Source: Candidatus Alloclostridium intestinigallinarum
GTDB taxonomy: Bacteria; Bacillota; Clostridia; Christensenellales; UBA3700
NCBI GenBank assembly: GCA_904382605.1
Contig: CAJFJA010000002.1
Span: forward strand, 62,001 to 126,000
Length of the DNA: 64,000 bases
Direction of reading: 5' to 3'
Shown: piece after piece, positions 16,026 through 24,787 of the stretch
How positions within the stretch are numbered: the first letter of the stretch is position 1
How the letters are laid out: each line of letters begins with the position of its first letter
Position numbers and translations under genes: made by a program
The notes under the pieces: model-generated
The model's input: the letters and a program-made list of their open reading frames with translations, nothing else
Databases searched by the model: none
What the model was told of the DNA's origin: nothing

Positions 16026-17501
16026 ATGGAACAATTCGACTTATACCGTGACATCGCCACGCGCACAGGCGGCGACGTGTATATCGGCGTAGTGGGGCCC
16101 GTGCGCACGGGTAAGTCCACATTTATAAAGAATTTTATGCAGACGCTTATCCTGCCGCGCATAGAAGACGAAAACCGCCGTAAGCGCGTTACCGACGAGC
16201 TTCCGCAATCGGGCGACGGCAAGACCATTATGACCACCCAGCCCAAATTCGTGCCCGAAACGTCCGTCCGCGTGGACTTTGAAGAGGGCGCGGGAGTAAA
16301 CGTGCGCCTCATAGACTGCGTGGGCTATCCCGTGGACGAGGCAATGGGCTATACGGAAGGGGAGCATACCCGCCTTGTAACTACGCCGTGGAGCGAAGAG
16401 GAGATGACCTTTGAGCAGGCGGCGGAGCTGGGCACGCGTAAAGTTATCTGCGACCACTCCACCATAGGCGTGATAATCACCGCCGACGGAAGCATTACGG
16501 GCATAGAAAGGGAAAGTTACCGCGCTCCCGAAAAGCGCGTTATAGACGAAATGCGCGCGCTCGGCAAGCCTTTCGCCGTCATACTGAACACTAAATATCC
16601 CGAAAATACAGACGTAAAGCAGACGGCTGTCGCCATGGAGCAGGAATACGGCGCGCCCGTACTCGTAAAGAACGTGGCGGCGATGGGCGAGGACGACTTT
16701 GCGGACGTACTTTCGGGCATACTTATGCAGTTCCCCGTAAGAAGGGTGGATTACGATATTCCCAAATGGCTGTGCACTCTGCCGCGAGAATCGGAAATTA
16801 TGGCGAACGTGCTTGAAAACGTGAAAAATTCCGCTTCCTGCGCCGCCAAGATGGGCGATACCGCCTGCCTTACCGCGGCTTTCGACGGCAACGAATATAT
16901 AAAACTTGCCACCGCTTCCGTCAATTTCGGTACGGGCGTGGTGACGGTATCCCTGACCCCTGCGGACGGACTTTTCTACCGCGTGCTTTCCGAAAGGTGC
17001 GGCGTGGACATATCCGACGATTTTGCGCTTATCAACTATATCCGTCAGCTGACGTTTGCAAAAAGCGAGTACGACAAACTTAAATCCGCGCTGGAAGAGG
17101 TGGAAACCGTCGGTTACGGCGTAGTCACGCCCGATATGTCCGACCTCGATCTGCAACAGCCGCAGGTAGTGAAAAAGAACGGGCGCTATTCCGTCCGCTT
17201 AAAGGCGACCGCGCCCAGCCTGCACATAATGCGCGTGGACGTGGAAACGGAAGTATCCCCCATGTTCGGCGGAGAAGGGGACAGCGAAGAAGTTATCCGC
17301 AACTGGCTGGAAACTTTCGGCGAGGACGGCGAGGGTATCTGGGATACCAATATGTTCGGCAAAACTCTCTCCGCGCTCGCAAAAGAGGGTCTTGAAACCA
17401 AAATCCGTACCATGCCCGGGGACGCGAGAGTCAAACTCCGCAAGACTTTGGGGAAGATTGTTAATGAAGGTAAGGGCGGCGTATTATGTATATTGTTATA
17501 G
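16026..17501 (+). CDS. spoIVA: Stage IV sporulation protein A (spore coat morphogenetic ATPase)
   Basis: 491 aa from ATG 16026 (GGAGG at 16010-16014; an in-frame TTG at 15951 would add 25 unconserved residues). Length is almost identical to Bacillus SpoIVA (492). It starts MEQFDLYRDI and has Walker A GPVRTGKST at residues 24-32 with Lys30, a DCVGYPVDEAMGY switch segment, and the conserved C-terminal GGVLCILL. SpoIVA polymerises on the forespore outer membrane using ATP and forms the coat basement layer. It shows the genome is that of an endospore former. A terminator follows. A clear sigma-E promoter could not be assigned; a CATATATT hexamer region at 15985-15992 is the best -10 candidate. 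Confidence 0.97.
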   Translation: MEQFDLYRDIATRTGGDVYIGVVGPVRTGKSTFIKNFMQTLILPRIEDENRRKRVTDELPQSGDGKTIMTTQPKFVPETSVRVDFEEGAGVNVRLIDCVGYPVDEAMGYTEGEHTRLVTTPWSEEEMTFEQAAELGTRKVICDHSTIGVIITADGSITGIERESYRAPEKRVIDEMRALGKPFAVILNTKYPENTDVKQTAVAMEQEYGAPVLVKNVAAMGEDDFADVLSGILMQFPVRRVDYDIPKWLCTLPRESEIMANVLENVKNSASCAAKMGDTACLTAAFDGNEYIKLATASVNFGTGVVTVSLTPADGLFYRVLSERCGVDISDDFALINYIRQLTFAKSEYDKLKSALEEVETVGYGVVTPDMSDLDLQQPQVVKKNGRYSVRLKATAPSLHIMRVDVETEVSPMFGGEGDSEEVIRNWLETFGEDGEGIWDTNMFGKTLSALAKEGLETKIRTMPGDARVKLRKTLGKIVNEGKGGVLCILL

Positions 17502-17509
17502 GCGGAAGC

Positions 17510-17601
17510 CGTTAATTCAAAAATTACGGACGGCAACTTTTTGCCGCCCGTAATTTTTTCTTACACTTTTTCCGCCCGCGAGGGCGCCGCATATAAGGCG
17601 C
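17510..17601 (+). repeat. Gene-end repeat block, copy 1 (contains the spoIVA terminator)
   Basis: The block begins with CGTTAATTCAAAAAT (17510-17524), contains a terminator hairpin, then TACACTTTT and ends with CCGCATATAAGGCGC. The same ordered pieces occur in the same orientation at 27468-27558, right after the DUF47 gene, although the hairpin stem itself has a different sequence. Confidence 0.7.
17522..17560 (+). terminator. Rho-independent terminator of spoIVA
   Basis: Stem AATTACGGACGGCAA (17522-17536) pairs with TTGCCGCCCGTAATT (17541-17555) with one mismatch, and a T-tract follows. Confidence 0.9.
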
Positions 17602-18030
17602 GTGATACTTTGTCAAGCCGCATTTTTTCTAAGTCACGTACAGAGAGTACGCTCCTGTCGCAAAAATACGCCTTTCCTCGTCTGACACGCCTTCTCTGTG
17701 GTGCGTTTCAGCGCAACTACAAAGCGGTGCGGCGAGCCGCCGCAGGCTGATTACTCTTTGAAGTAGCAAAACTGAATTTCAAAATTGATATCTCCGCAAT
17801 ACTTTGCTTTATATTATTGCCTGGCTCAAATACTATCGTTTACTATAGTGGACAGATTGATAAAAATAGCCATATATGTCGATACCAAGAATTTTGGTAA
17901 ACGATACTTTCCCATTTTGCGTTATATAAGAACATATAAAAACTTTTTTCTCCGCAACGCTTTTATTGTAAATAAAGCGAAGCAAAACCATGCTTTTGCG
18001 AGCGGCAACGTGGGACGTTGCATCCCTTAA

Positions 18031-18130
18031 CCGCCGTGAAGTAACAAAAGTATGATTTTATAGTACCATCTCCGCAACGCCTTTATTGCAAATAAAGCGC
18101 GGCAAAAGCGGCGAGCCGCCGCACCCTTAA
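18031..18130 (+). repeat. Tandem ~100-bp unit 1
   Basis: The unit holds CCGCCGTGAA, then ATCTCCGCAACGCC, then TTTATTGCAAATAAAGCG, which is itself a hairpin (CTTTATT/AATAAAG), then GGCAAAA and a variable GC-rich palindrome. It ends CCCTTAA. A more degenerate relative lies just upstream (about 17940-18030). Confidence 0.75.
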
Positions 18131-18230
18131 CCGCCTCGAAATAACAAAGTATTATTTTATAGTATTATCTTCGCAACGCCTTTATTGCAAATAAAGCGCG
18201 GCAAAACCACGCTTTTGCCAAGCGTAACCG
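18131..18230 (+). repeat. Tandem ~100-bp unit 2
   Basis: This unit aligns with 18031-18130 across its whole length, sharing the CCGCAACGCC-type and TTTATTGCAAATAAAGCG boxes. The palindrome after GGCAAAA differs (GCAAAACCACGCTTTTGC here), so structure is kept while sequence varies. Confidence 0.75.
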
Positions 18231-18318
18231 CTAAAACTTGCCGTGCAAGTTTTTAATCGGAAGGGGTGAATTTTTGCGGTAACGAATGGCGCGCTATTGA
18301 CTAGACAAACCGCAAAAA

Positions 18319-18431
18319 GAGGGGAAACCGCGGCTCAAGAAAACGATTTTGCGGCGAAACGGAGTTCCGCCGCAATGCGCAATGGTGCTTGTTACTTTCA
18401 AAGTCGTTTTTGAATGGCGGGGTTTCCCCTC
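18319..18431. repeat. 113-bp imperfect palindromic element next to dgt
   Basis: GAGGGGAAACC at 18319-18329 is matched by GGTTTCCCCTC at 18421-18431, and the complementarity continues inward imperfectly for about 33 bp. A GCGGCG/CGCCGC hairpin lies in the centre. It has no coding content and could be a small MITE-like element or the arm of a structured RNA. Confidence 0.55.
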
Positions 18432-18445
18432 AAGACAAGCGAAAA

Positions 18446-18490
18446 ACGAAAAGGCAGATACGGCTAAAACCGTATCCGCCTTTATCCTTT
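18446..18490 (-). terminator. Rho-independent terminator of dgt
   Basis: On the minus strand, GGCGGATACGG pairs with CCGTATCTGCC around a TTTTA loop and is followed by a T-rich run. It lies about 20 bp beyond the dgt stop. Confidence 0.75.
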
Positions 18491-18501
18491 TTGTTTTTCG
18501 C

Positions 18502-19506
18502 TTAATTGCTCCACGTTTTCGGCACAAACAGTTCCTCGAACATCCGTATCGCGTATCTGTCCGTGAAAGAGGCGATATAATCTCCCGCAACGCGGTCGCG
18601 GGGGTAGGAATCGAGCAGGGTGCGGTAAAATTCGGGCATGGCTTCGGGGTGTTTCATATAGTATTCGAACAGCATTTCCAGCATGCGCGTGGCTTTTTTC
18701 TCCTCGCCCTTGGCTTCAGGATTGGTGTACACGCTCACAAACATAAACTCGTGCAGTTTGTTCGTCATCTCGTCGAACAGGGGAGACTGCTTTATATATC
18801 CCTTTTCATAGCTGTTTTCCACAAGGTCGGCTATCAGGTTGTTTATCCGCACTCCCTTGCTTCCGCCCAGCACTTCCACGCAGTCTTTCGGCAGGTCGGA
18901 TTCGGATAAAACTCCCGCGCACTCCGCGTCTTCTATGTCGTGGTTTATGTATGCGAATCTGTCGGCGTATATCAAAATTTTGCCTTCTAGGGTGGCTGGC
19001 GTATCAAAATAGCGGTGGTTTGCTATGCCGTCGCGCACTTCGTAGGTGAGGTTCAGTCCCTTGCCGTCGCCTTCCAGCAAATCCACAACGCGCAGGGAAT
19101 GGCGGCTGTGGATAAATCCGCCCTCTATCAGCTTGTCAAGAACCCCTTCGCCCGCGTGTCCGAAAGGGGTGTGCCCCAAATCGTGCCCCAGGCTTATCGC
19201 CTCGGTGAGGTCCTCGTTGAGGCGCAGGGCGCGCGCCATCGTACGCGCAATCTGCGCTACTTCCAGCGTATGGGTAAGGCGCGTGCGGTAATGGTCGCCC
19301 TCGGGAGAGAGAAATACCTGCGTTTTGTGTTTAAGGCGGCGGAACGCCTTGCAATGAATGATTCTGTCGCGGTCGCGCTGGTATTCCGTGCGCAAAGGAC
19401 ACGGCTCTATCGGTTTCAGCCTGCCTTTGGTATCTTTCACGTGCTGGGCGTATCTGCTCAGATATTCTTCTTCCACAATTTGCAAATAAGCGTTTTTATA
19501 TTCCAT
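18502..19506 (-). CDS. dgt: dGTPase-like deoxynucleoside triphosphate triphosphohydrolase (HD domain)
   Basis: 334 aa. The HD metal-binding motifs are present: HCKAFRRLKHKTQV, RTRLTHTLEVAQIART (His) and GHDLGHTPFGH (His-Asp), followed by YADRFAYINHDIED with further metal ligands. The enzyme hydrolyses dNTPs to deoxynucleoside and triphosphate, controlling dNTP pools. It is transcribed divergently from dnaG, a usual Clostridia neighbourhood. The ATG has no Shine-Dalgarno and lies six bases after a perfect TATAAT, so the mRNA is probably leaderless. Confidence 0.93.
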   Translation of the reverse strand: MEYKNAYLQIVEEEYLSRYAQHVKDTKGRLKPIEPCPLRTEYQRDRDRIIHCKAFRRLKHKTQVFLSPEGDHYRTRLTHTLEVAQIARTMARALRLNEDLTEAISLGHDLGHTPFGHAGEGVLDKLIEGGFIHSRHSLRVVDLLEGDGKGLNLTYEVRDGIANHRYFDTPATLEGKILIYADRFAYINHDIEDAECAGVLSESDLPKDCVEVLGGSKGVRINNLIADLVENSYEKGYIKQSPLFDEMTNKLHEFMFVSVYTNPEAKGEEKKATRMLEMLFEYYMKHPEAMPEFYRTLLDSYPRDRVAGDYIASFTDRYAIRMFEELFVPKTWSN

Positions 19507-19512
19507 AAGGAT

Positions 19513-19541
19513 ATTATATCATCTTTTATCCGCGCGCACAA
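19513..19541 (-). promoter_or_regulatory. Promoter of dgt, predicted to start at the ATG
   Basis: On the minus strand, TTGTGC (19541-19536), a 17-bp spacer and TATAAT (19518-19513). The start codon is 19506-19504, so the expected +1 coincides with the A of ATG. Confidence 0.65.
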
Positions 19542-19715
19542 TAGGCGCGGAAAAATATTACGGTATTTCCCCCGGGGAAAGAAAAAATCTCCTTATAAAG
19601 CGGAAAATTCCGGCAATACTCTCCTATTTATATTAAAATAAAAAAATTAAAGGGTTTTCGGGGCAAAACGTCGTATATTAATATTAGAACGCAAAATACA
19701 AGGGCTGAACGGAAA

Positions 19716-21461
19716 ATGGCGGCGGATAATTTCAAAGATTGGCTGGAAGAGTTGAAAAACAGAATAAATATCGTGGACGTGGTAGAAGGCTACGTCAGCC
19801 TTAACCGCAAGGGCGGCAAGTATTGGGCGTGCTGTCCCTTCCACCACGAAAAGACTCCCTCTTTTTCCGTAGACGAAACGGGTATGTATTATTGCTTCGG
19901 CTGTCACAAGGGCGGCGACGTGATAAGTTTCGTGCAGGACATCGAACACACCGATTTTATGGGCGCGGTATCCATTCTCGCGGCAAAGGCAGGCATGACG
20001 GTGCCCGAATTTTCCAAAAAAGAGGGCGGAACGGGCATAAGCAAGAGAAAGCGCGACAGGCTTTACAGCCTCATGCGCGAGGCGGCTTCGTTTTACCACA
20101 AAAGCCTTGTGGGCGACGCGGGCAAAGCCGCGCGCGACTATCTGGAAAACAGGGGTATCTCCCGTCCCACGCTCACGTCGTTCGGACTTGGTTTCGCGCC
20201 CGGAAACGCGCTTATCGACCGTCTGCGCGATATGGGATACAGCAACGACGAAATGCTGGACGCGGGCGTTGCGGGCACAAGCAAGTCGGGCAGGTTGTAC
20301 GACGTGCTGGGCGGCAGGCTGATAGTGCCTATCATAAACAATCTGAAGCAGGTAATCGCCTTCGGCGGAAGGGTGCTGGAAAAGGGCGAACAGCCCAAAT
20401 ACCGCAACACGAAAGAAACGGTCATCTTTGACAAGTCGAGGGAGCTGTTCGGGCAGCACACCATTAAAAAAGCGATGATAGAAGGCGCGGTCGACAGCGT
20501 CATAATGGTGGAAGGCTATATGGACGTCATCTCGCTCTACCAGGCGGGGATAAAAAACTGCATGGCGTCCATGGGTACCGCGCTTACCGTGCAGCAGGCG
20601 CGCCTGCTCAAAAGGTACGCCGATAAAGTGTACATCTCCTACGACGGCGACTTTGCGGGGCAGAAAGCGACAATGCGCGGGCTTGACATCCTATACGGCG
20701 AAGGACTTTCGGTAAAAGTGGTGTCCGTTCCCGGCGGAAAAGACCCCGACGAATACGTGCGCGAATTCGGCAAGCGCGGCTATATGGACTTGCTTTCGCA
20801 GGCGAAGCCGCTTTTCGAATACAAGCTGGACAAGCTGGCTGAAAACTACGACCTGAACGTGGCGGAAGACAGGGGCGCTTACGCGGTGGAGGCGGTAAAG
20901 GTGCTTTACGAGCTGAAAAACCCCGCTCAGGTGGAAGCGTATATGGACTACATCTCCGCAAAAGCGGACATTCCCAAGCCCGTACTCGTCAAGCAGTACG
21001 CGCAGGGCTCGGAGGCGGAAGCCCGTCCCATACCCAGGCTGGAACTTACCAGAAAGACGGGGAAATATTACAACGCCATGCGCTTTGTGCTGTATTCGCT
21101 GTTCGGCGGGCAGGAAGGCGTGGAAGAGCGCGACTTGTCGCAGTACATAACCGACGGCGACCACAAGGCGATATATGTGGAATACTGCCGTCTTAAATCG
21201 TTCAAGGAGCCTGATCTGGACGATTTGCAGGCGATGGCGGAGCAATATCCCGAAGTGGAGGAAATTTTCCGCGAAGGCAAGCGCGTGACGGAAGAACAGG
21301 CTCCGCAGGTGTTCGCGGACTGTATGCGTTCGCTGGAAAGGGAGAAGAACAGGCGCGAGATAATCGCGCTCACAAAACAGATAGACGGAGAAAAAGACCC
21401 CGTTAAACGCGATCTGCTTTTGGCGCATTACGCGGAATTAACGGCAAAAAATAAAAAATAA
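19716..21461 (+). CDS. dnaG: DNA primase
   Basis: 581 aa. The N-terminal CHC2 zinc finger has ligands C-P-F-H near residues 40-43 and C-F-G-C near 61-64. Next come the DnaG core ([14 protein letters not shown]) and the TOPRIM domain with [16 protein letters not shown] (Glu) and [10 protein letters not shown] (Asp-x-Asp). The C-terminal part is the helicase-interaction region. It makes RNA primers at the replication fork. It lies directly upstream of rpoD, the classical macromolecular-synthesis order. The Shine-Dalgarno is weak (ACGGAAA). Confidence 0.97.
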   Translation: MAADNFKDWLEELKNRINIVDVVEGYVSLNRKGGKYWACCPFHHEKTPSFSVDETGMYYCFGCHKGGDVISFVQDIEHTDFMGAVSILAAKAGMTVPEFSKKEGGTGISKRKRDRLYSLMREAASFYHKSLVGDAGKAARDYLENRGISRPTLTSFGLGFAPGNALIDRLRDMGYSNDEMLDAGVAGTSKSGRLYDVLGGRLIVPIINNLKQVIAFGGRVLEKGEQPKYRNTKETVIFDKSRELFGQHTIKKAMIEGAVDSVIMVEGYMDVISLYQAGIKNCMASMGTALTVQQARLLKRYADKVYISYDGDFAGQKATMRGLDILYGEGLSVKVVSVPGGKDPDEYVREFGKRGYMDLLSQAKPLFEYKLDKLAENYDLNVAEDRGAYAVEAVKVLYELKNPAQVEAYMDYISAKADIPKPVLVKQYAQGSEAEARPIPRLELTRKTGKYYNAMRFVLYSLFGGQEGVEERDLSQYITDGDHKAIYVEYCRLKSFKEPDLDDLQAMAEQYPEVEEIFREGKRVTEEQAPQVFADCMRSLEREKNRREIIALTKQIDGEKDPVKRDLLLAHYAELTAKNKK

Positions 21462-21477
21462 TTACATCGGAGGAGCT

Positions 21478-22662
21478 ATGAAAGAAGAAAAAGACATGAA
21501 CGAAATCCCCGAAGAAGTCAGAATATTGCAGGGTCTGGACGAAGAATCCGGGCACGGCGGCGCGCAGAGCGATGACGACGAGGAAAAAGCACTCAAGCGC
21601 AAGGCGAAAATAGAGGCGGAAACAAGCCGTCTTGCCGCCTCCGCCAAGGACGGAAAAATCAGGGAAAGCGAACTCAACGACAAGTTGGAAAAGTTCGGAC
21701 TTTCCATTGACAAGTACGGACTTACCGTGCAGGAGCTTTCCGACATCTATAAAGCGCTGGAAGGCATGGGCATAGTAATCGAGCAAAGTTCCCCCGCCGA
21801 AGTTTACGACATATCCGACGGGCTTGAAGCGGCAACCGACGATTCGGTGAAGATGTATCTGAAAGACATAGGCACCGTGGCGCTGCTTTCTCCCGACGAG
21901 GAGCGCGATCTTGCGCGCAGAATGGCGGAAGGGGACGAGAGCGCGAAAAAGAGACTTTCGGAAGCCAATCTGCGCCTTGTCGTGTCCATTGCCAAAAGGT
22001 ACGTGGGCAGGGGTATGCAGTTCCTCGACCTTATCCAGGAAGGCAATATGGGCTTGCTCAAAGCGGTGGAAAAGTTCGACTACACAAAGGGCTTTAAGTT
22101 CTCCACTTACGCCACCTGGTGGATAAGGCAGTCAATCACACGCGCAATCGCGGACCAGGCGCGCACCATACGTATTCCCGTACATATGGTTGAAACCATC
22201 AACAAGACGGGCAGGGTATCGCGCCAGCTTCTGCAAAAGCTGGGCAGAGAGCCTTCCCCCGCGGAAATCGCCGCAGAAATGGGCATACCCGTGGAAAAGG
22301 TAATCGAAATACAGAAGATAGCGCAGGATCCCGTGTCCCTTGAAACCCCTATCGGCGAGGAAGAGGACAGCCACCTGGGCGATTTTCTCGAAGACGACAA
22401 GGCTGCTTCGCCTTCCGACAGGGCGGAAGCGAAAATGCTGCGCGAACAGCTTCTGCAAGTGCTCGACACCCTCACTCCCCGTGAAAACGAGGTTATCCGC
22501 AAGCGTTACGGGCTGGACGACTCCCGTCCCAAAACGCTTGAAGAAGTGGGCAGGGAATTCAACGTCACGCGTGAACGCATAAGGCAGATAGAGGCAAAGG
22601 CGCTGCGCAAACTGCGCCACCCCAACCGCACCAAAAAGCTGAAGGATTTTATCAATAAGTAA
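21478..22662 (+). CDS. rpoD: RNA polymerase housekeeping sigma factor (SigA/RpoD)
   Basis: 394 aa, with GGAGGAG seven bases before the ATG. It has region 1.1 at the N-terminus, region 1.2 ([13 protein letters not shown]), region 2 ([21 protein letters not shown], then [13 protein letters not shown]), region 3 and region 4 ([18 protein letters not shown]). The acidic stretch around residues 20-30 is family-typical. It directs transcription from -35/-10 promoters such as those marked in this window. The stop overlaps the next gene's ATG by one base. Confidence 0.98.
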   Translation: MKEEKDMNEIPEEVRILQGLDEESGHGGAQSDDDEEKALKRKAKIEAETSRLAASAKDGKIRESELNDKLEKFGLSIDKYGLTVQELSDIYKALEGMGIVIEQSSPAEVYDISDGLEAATDDSVKMYLKDIGTVALLSPDEERDLARRMAEGDESAKKRLSEANLRLVVSIAKRYVGRGMQFLDLIQEGNMGLLKAVEKFDYTKGFKFSTYATWWIRQSITRAIADQARTIRIPVHMVETINKTGRVSRQLLQKLGREPSPAEIAAEMGIPVEKVIEIQKIAQDPVSLETPIGEEEDSHLGDFLEDDKAASPSDRAEAKMLREQLLQVLDTLTPRENEVIRKRYGLDDSRPKTLEEVGREFNVTRERIRQIEAKALRKLRHPNRTKKLKDFINK

Positions 22663-23339
22663 TGGACGGGCGGCTGGAGTGCATTTTAAGCCACGTGCAC
22701 GCCAAGGTGCTTGCGGACATAGGCTGCGACCACGGAAAAGTGGCGGTATACGCCGTTCTGCGCGGCCTCACGGAAAAGTCGATAGCGGCGGACATTTCGG
22801 AAGAGTGTCTTAAAAAAGCGCGCGCCCTGGCTAAGGAAAAGGGCGCCGGGAGCGTTGAATTCCGCGTGGGCGACGGTATGCGCGTGCTTAAAGAAAACGA
22901 GGCGGACAACGTGGTGATAGCCGGAATGGGCGGAAGGGAGATAGCAAAAATTCTCTCGCAGGCGCCCGCTATGGACGCGAAGTTCATACTCGTGCCGCAC
23001 GACGACGCGCCGCTTCTCAGGGCGTATCTGGCAAAGTGCGGCTATGAAAAGAGCAGCGATAAAATAGTGCGCTCGGGCGGAAAATTCTATCCGGTCATCG
23101 TGTGTAAAAAGGGCGGCGCGGCTTATACTCCCGCCTTGGAAGAATTGCTTTACGGCACTTCGCCGGCGGACGGCGACTGCACGGCATATGCGGAACAAAG
23201 GCTAGCCGTGCTTGAAAGAATATGCGCCTCGATAAAGGAAGGCGACGCGCGCAGGGAAGAGCCGGCAAGGCAGCTTGAAGCCACCCGCGCATTACTCGGG
23301 AGAGCATATGAAAGTAAAGGACGTAATCAGGATAATTGA
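22662..23339 (+). CDS. trmK: tRNA (adenine-22-N1)-methyltransferase TrmK
   Basis: 225 aa. The SAM-binding motif DIGCDHGKVAVYA begins near residue 19, and VVIAGMGGREIAKIL is the family-specific catalytic-region motif. It methylates A22 of bacterial tRNAs. It overlaps rpoD (TAATG) and lacks its own Shine-Dalgarno, so it depends on coupling. The C-terminus is a coiled helical tail. The rpoD-trmK-nif3 order is widespread in Bacillota. Confidence 0.93.
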   Translation: MDGRLECILSHVHAKVLADIGCDHGKVAVYAVLRGLTEKSIAADISEECLKKARALAKEKGAGSVEFRVGDGMRVLKENEADNVVIAGMGGREIAKILSQAPAMDAKFILVPHDDAPLLRAYLAKCGYEKSSDKIVRSGGKFYPVIVCKKGGAAYTPALEELLYGTSPADGDCTAYAEQRLAVLERICASIKEGDARREEPARQLEATRALLGRAYESKGRNQDN

Positions 23340-24072
23340 AGGCTATGCGCCGCTTGAATTGCAGGCGGATTTCGACAACAGCGGTATGCAGGTGTGCTTT
23401 GAAGAAGACGAGGTGCGCGGAGTTCTGCTGTGCGTGGACGTAACCCCCGCCGTTATAGACGAGGCGGCGGCAAAGGGCGCGAATATGGTCATATCCCACC
23501 ACCCCGTGCTGTTCAATCCCGTCAAAAAGATAGTGGCGGGCGGATTTGTTTCCGACGTCATATTGAAAGCGGCGGCGGCGCGCGTGAGCATATACAGCGC
23601 GCATACCAACCTTGACTGCGTACTTGGCGGACTCAACGACTTTCTCGCCGGAGCTTTGGGCATAGACGTGGATATAGAGCGCGCGGGAGAGGGCGAATAT
23701 TACCGCATAGGCACGGTACACGGCTCGCTCACGTTCGGACAGTTCGCGGAAAAGTGCGCTAAGACTGTGGGCGCGGGCGTGCGCACCATAGGCGACAGGG
23801 ACAAGGTTATCGCAACCGCGCTGGTTTCCACGGGCGCGGGCGGCGGCGACAGGGATATGTTCGCAATGTGTATGCGCGGAGAAGCGGACGTGGTGGTAAC
23901 TGCGGAAGTCAGACACGACGTGGCGGTGGCGTGCGCGCAGGCGGGGCTTTGCGTGGTGGAACTCACCCACTACGACAGTGAAAAATGCGCCAGGAACATA
24001 TTGGCGGGGCTTTTGGGAAGCAAGGGTGTGGACTGCCTTTTCGCGTCGGAAAAAAGCCCGTATAACGAATAA
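23308..24072 (+). CDS. Nif3/DUF34-family dinuclear metal-binding protein
   Basis: 254 aa from ATG 23308 (GGGAGAG upstream), overlapping trmK by 32 bp. The family signature NMVISHHPVLFNPVKK supplies two His metal ligands. SAHTNLDCVLGGLND is the second motif, and the C-terminal CVVELTHYDSE carries the remaining His and Glu ligands. Length matches the single-domain form without the inserted PII-like domain. A GTP cyclohydrolase I type 2 label is common in databases but poorly supported. Function is unknown. Confidence 0.92.
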   Translation: MKVKDVIRIIEGYAPLELQADFDNSGMQVCFEEDEVRGVLLCVDVTPAVIDEAAAKGANMVISHHPVLFNPVKKIVAGGFVSDVILKAAAARVSIYSAHTNLDCVLGGLNDFLAGALGIDVDIERAGEGEYYRIGTVHGSLTFGQFAEKCAKTVGAGVRTIGDRDKVIATALVSTGAGGGDRDMFAMCMRGEADVVVTAEVRHDVAVACAQAGLCVVELTHYDSEKCARNILAGLLGSKGVDCLFASEKSPYNE

Positions 24073-24085
24073 AAGGAGACGGAAA

Positions 24086-24787
24086 ATGGAACTTAAAAAT
24101 ATGCTGGAATACCAGGAACTTGACAGAAAGGTTTTTCTTCTGGAAAAGAAACTGCGCGAAAGCGACGAGCTGAAAAACGCGAACAAAGTTCAGGCGGCAT
24201 TCAAGCAGTCGCAGGACGCGATAGTCAGTCTGAGCAGCAAGGCGCAGCAAAGGCTGGAAGCGGTCGTGCGTTTGCAGGAAAAATATCAGCGTGTGGTGCG
24301 CGAGCTGGAAGAACTCACGCTGGAAAGCGATAATATAGAAGGGGAAAAGGAGGCGGACTTTTACGACAAACGCCTTGCGGAAATAGATAAGACGCTTGAA
24401 GGGCTGGAAAAGGATATAATCGCGGGCGGCGACGATCTGAAGAGCATATCTTTTGCGATATCTCACGAACAGCAGCAGCAACAGCAGCTGAAAAACCAGT
24501 TTGCCGCGGCTAAAAAGAAGTATGACGCGCTTAAATTGTCCATTCAGAAGGAAGCCTATCCGTATATGCAGCAGATGAAGCCGCTCAAAGAGGGTATAGA
24601 TTCCGCGCTTATGGAACGCTATCAGAGGGTGAGAAACAATAGGAAAATGCCCGTTCTCGTGCCCTTTACTTCGGGCGGCGGCTGCGGCGGCTGTATGATG
24701 GAGCTTTCCGAAAGCGAGAAGGGCAAACTTTCCGCAAACGGCATATGCGAATGCCCCAACTGCGGCAGACTTGTCTATAAGATATGA
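24086..24787 (+). CDS. Coiled-coil protein with C-terminal zinc ribbon (zf-RING_7/DUF164 type)
   Basis: 233 aa from ATG 24086 (AAAGGAGAC upstream). Residues ~1-170 are heptad-rich, Glu/Lys/Gln-rich helical hairpin sequence. The last ~50 residues form a zinc ribbon with GGCGGCMMEL and ECPNCGRLVY (two Cys-x2-Cys knuckles). This matches the CT398/HP0958-like family, which is found next to trmK and nif3 in many Bacillota; its role there is not established. A nucleic-acid or RNA-related role is inferred. Confidence 0.85.
   Translation: MELKNMLEYQELDRKVFLLEKKLRESDELKNANKVQAAFKQSQDAIVSLSSKAQQRLEAVVRLQEKYQRVVRELEELTLESDNIEGEKEADFYDKRLAEIDKTLEGLEKDIIAGGDDLKSISFAISHEQQQQQQLKNQFAAAKKKYDALKLSIQKEAYPYMQQMKPLKEGIDSALMERYQRVRNNRKMPVLVPFTSGGGCGGCMMELSESEKGKLSANGICECPNCGRLVYKI

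Larger units (their letters stand above)
17729..18282 (+). repeat. Palindrome-rich intergenic repeat family, copy 1
   Basis: Three blocks occur here in the same order as on the opposite strand at 27738-27922. They are a 42-nt block at 17729-17770 (one mismatch to the other copy), a ~41-nt block at 18189-18229 starting AAATAAAGCGCGGCAAAA, and a GGGTGAATTTT box near 18264. This copy is expanded by tandem ~100-bp units. No credible gene lies in 17502-18501; the short frames present have no ribosome binding site or recognisable motif. Confidence 0.75.

Noticed and set aside
17785..18030. 81-codon plus-strand frame in the 17.5-18.5 kb spacer
   Set aside because: It has no Shine-Dalgarno, runs through a repeat unit and encodes no recognisable motif.
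18349..18909. 186-codon plus-strand frame overlapping the dgt 3' end
   Set aside because: Most of it is antisense to dgt, and its beginning lies inside the 113-bp palindromic element.
23275..23307. Upstream start for the Nif3-like gene
   Set aside because: It would lengthen the overlap with trmK and add unconserved residues. ATG 23308 has its own ribosome binding site.
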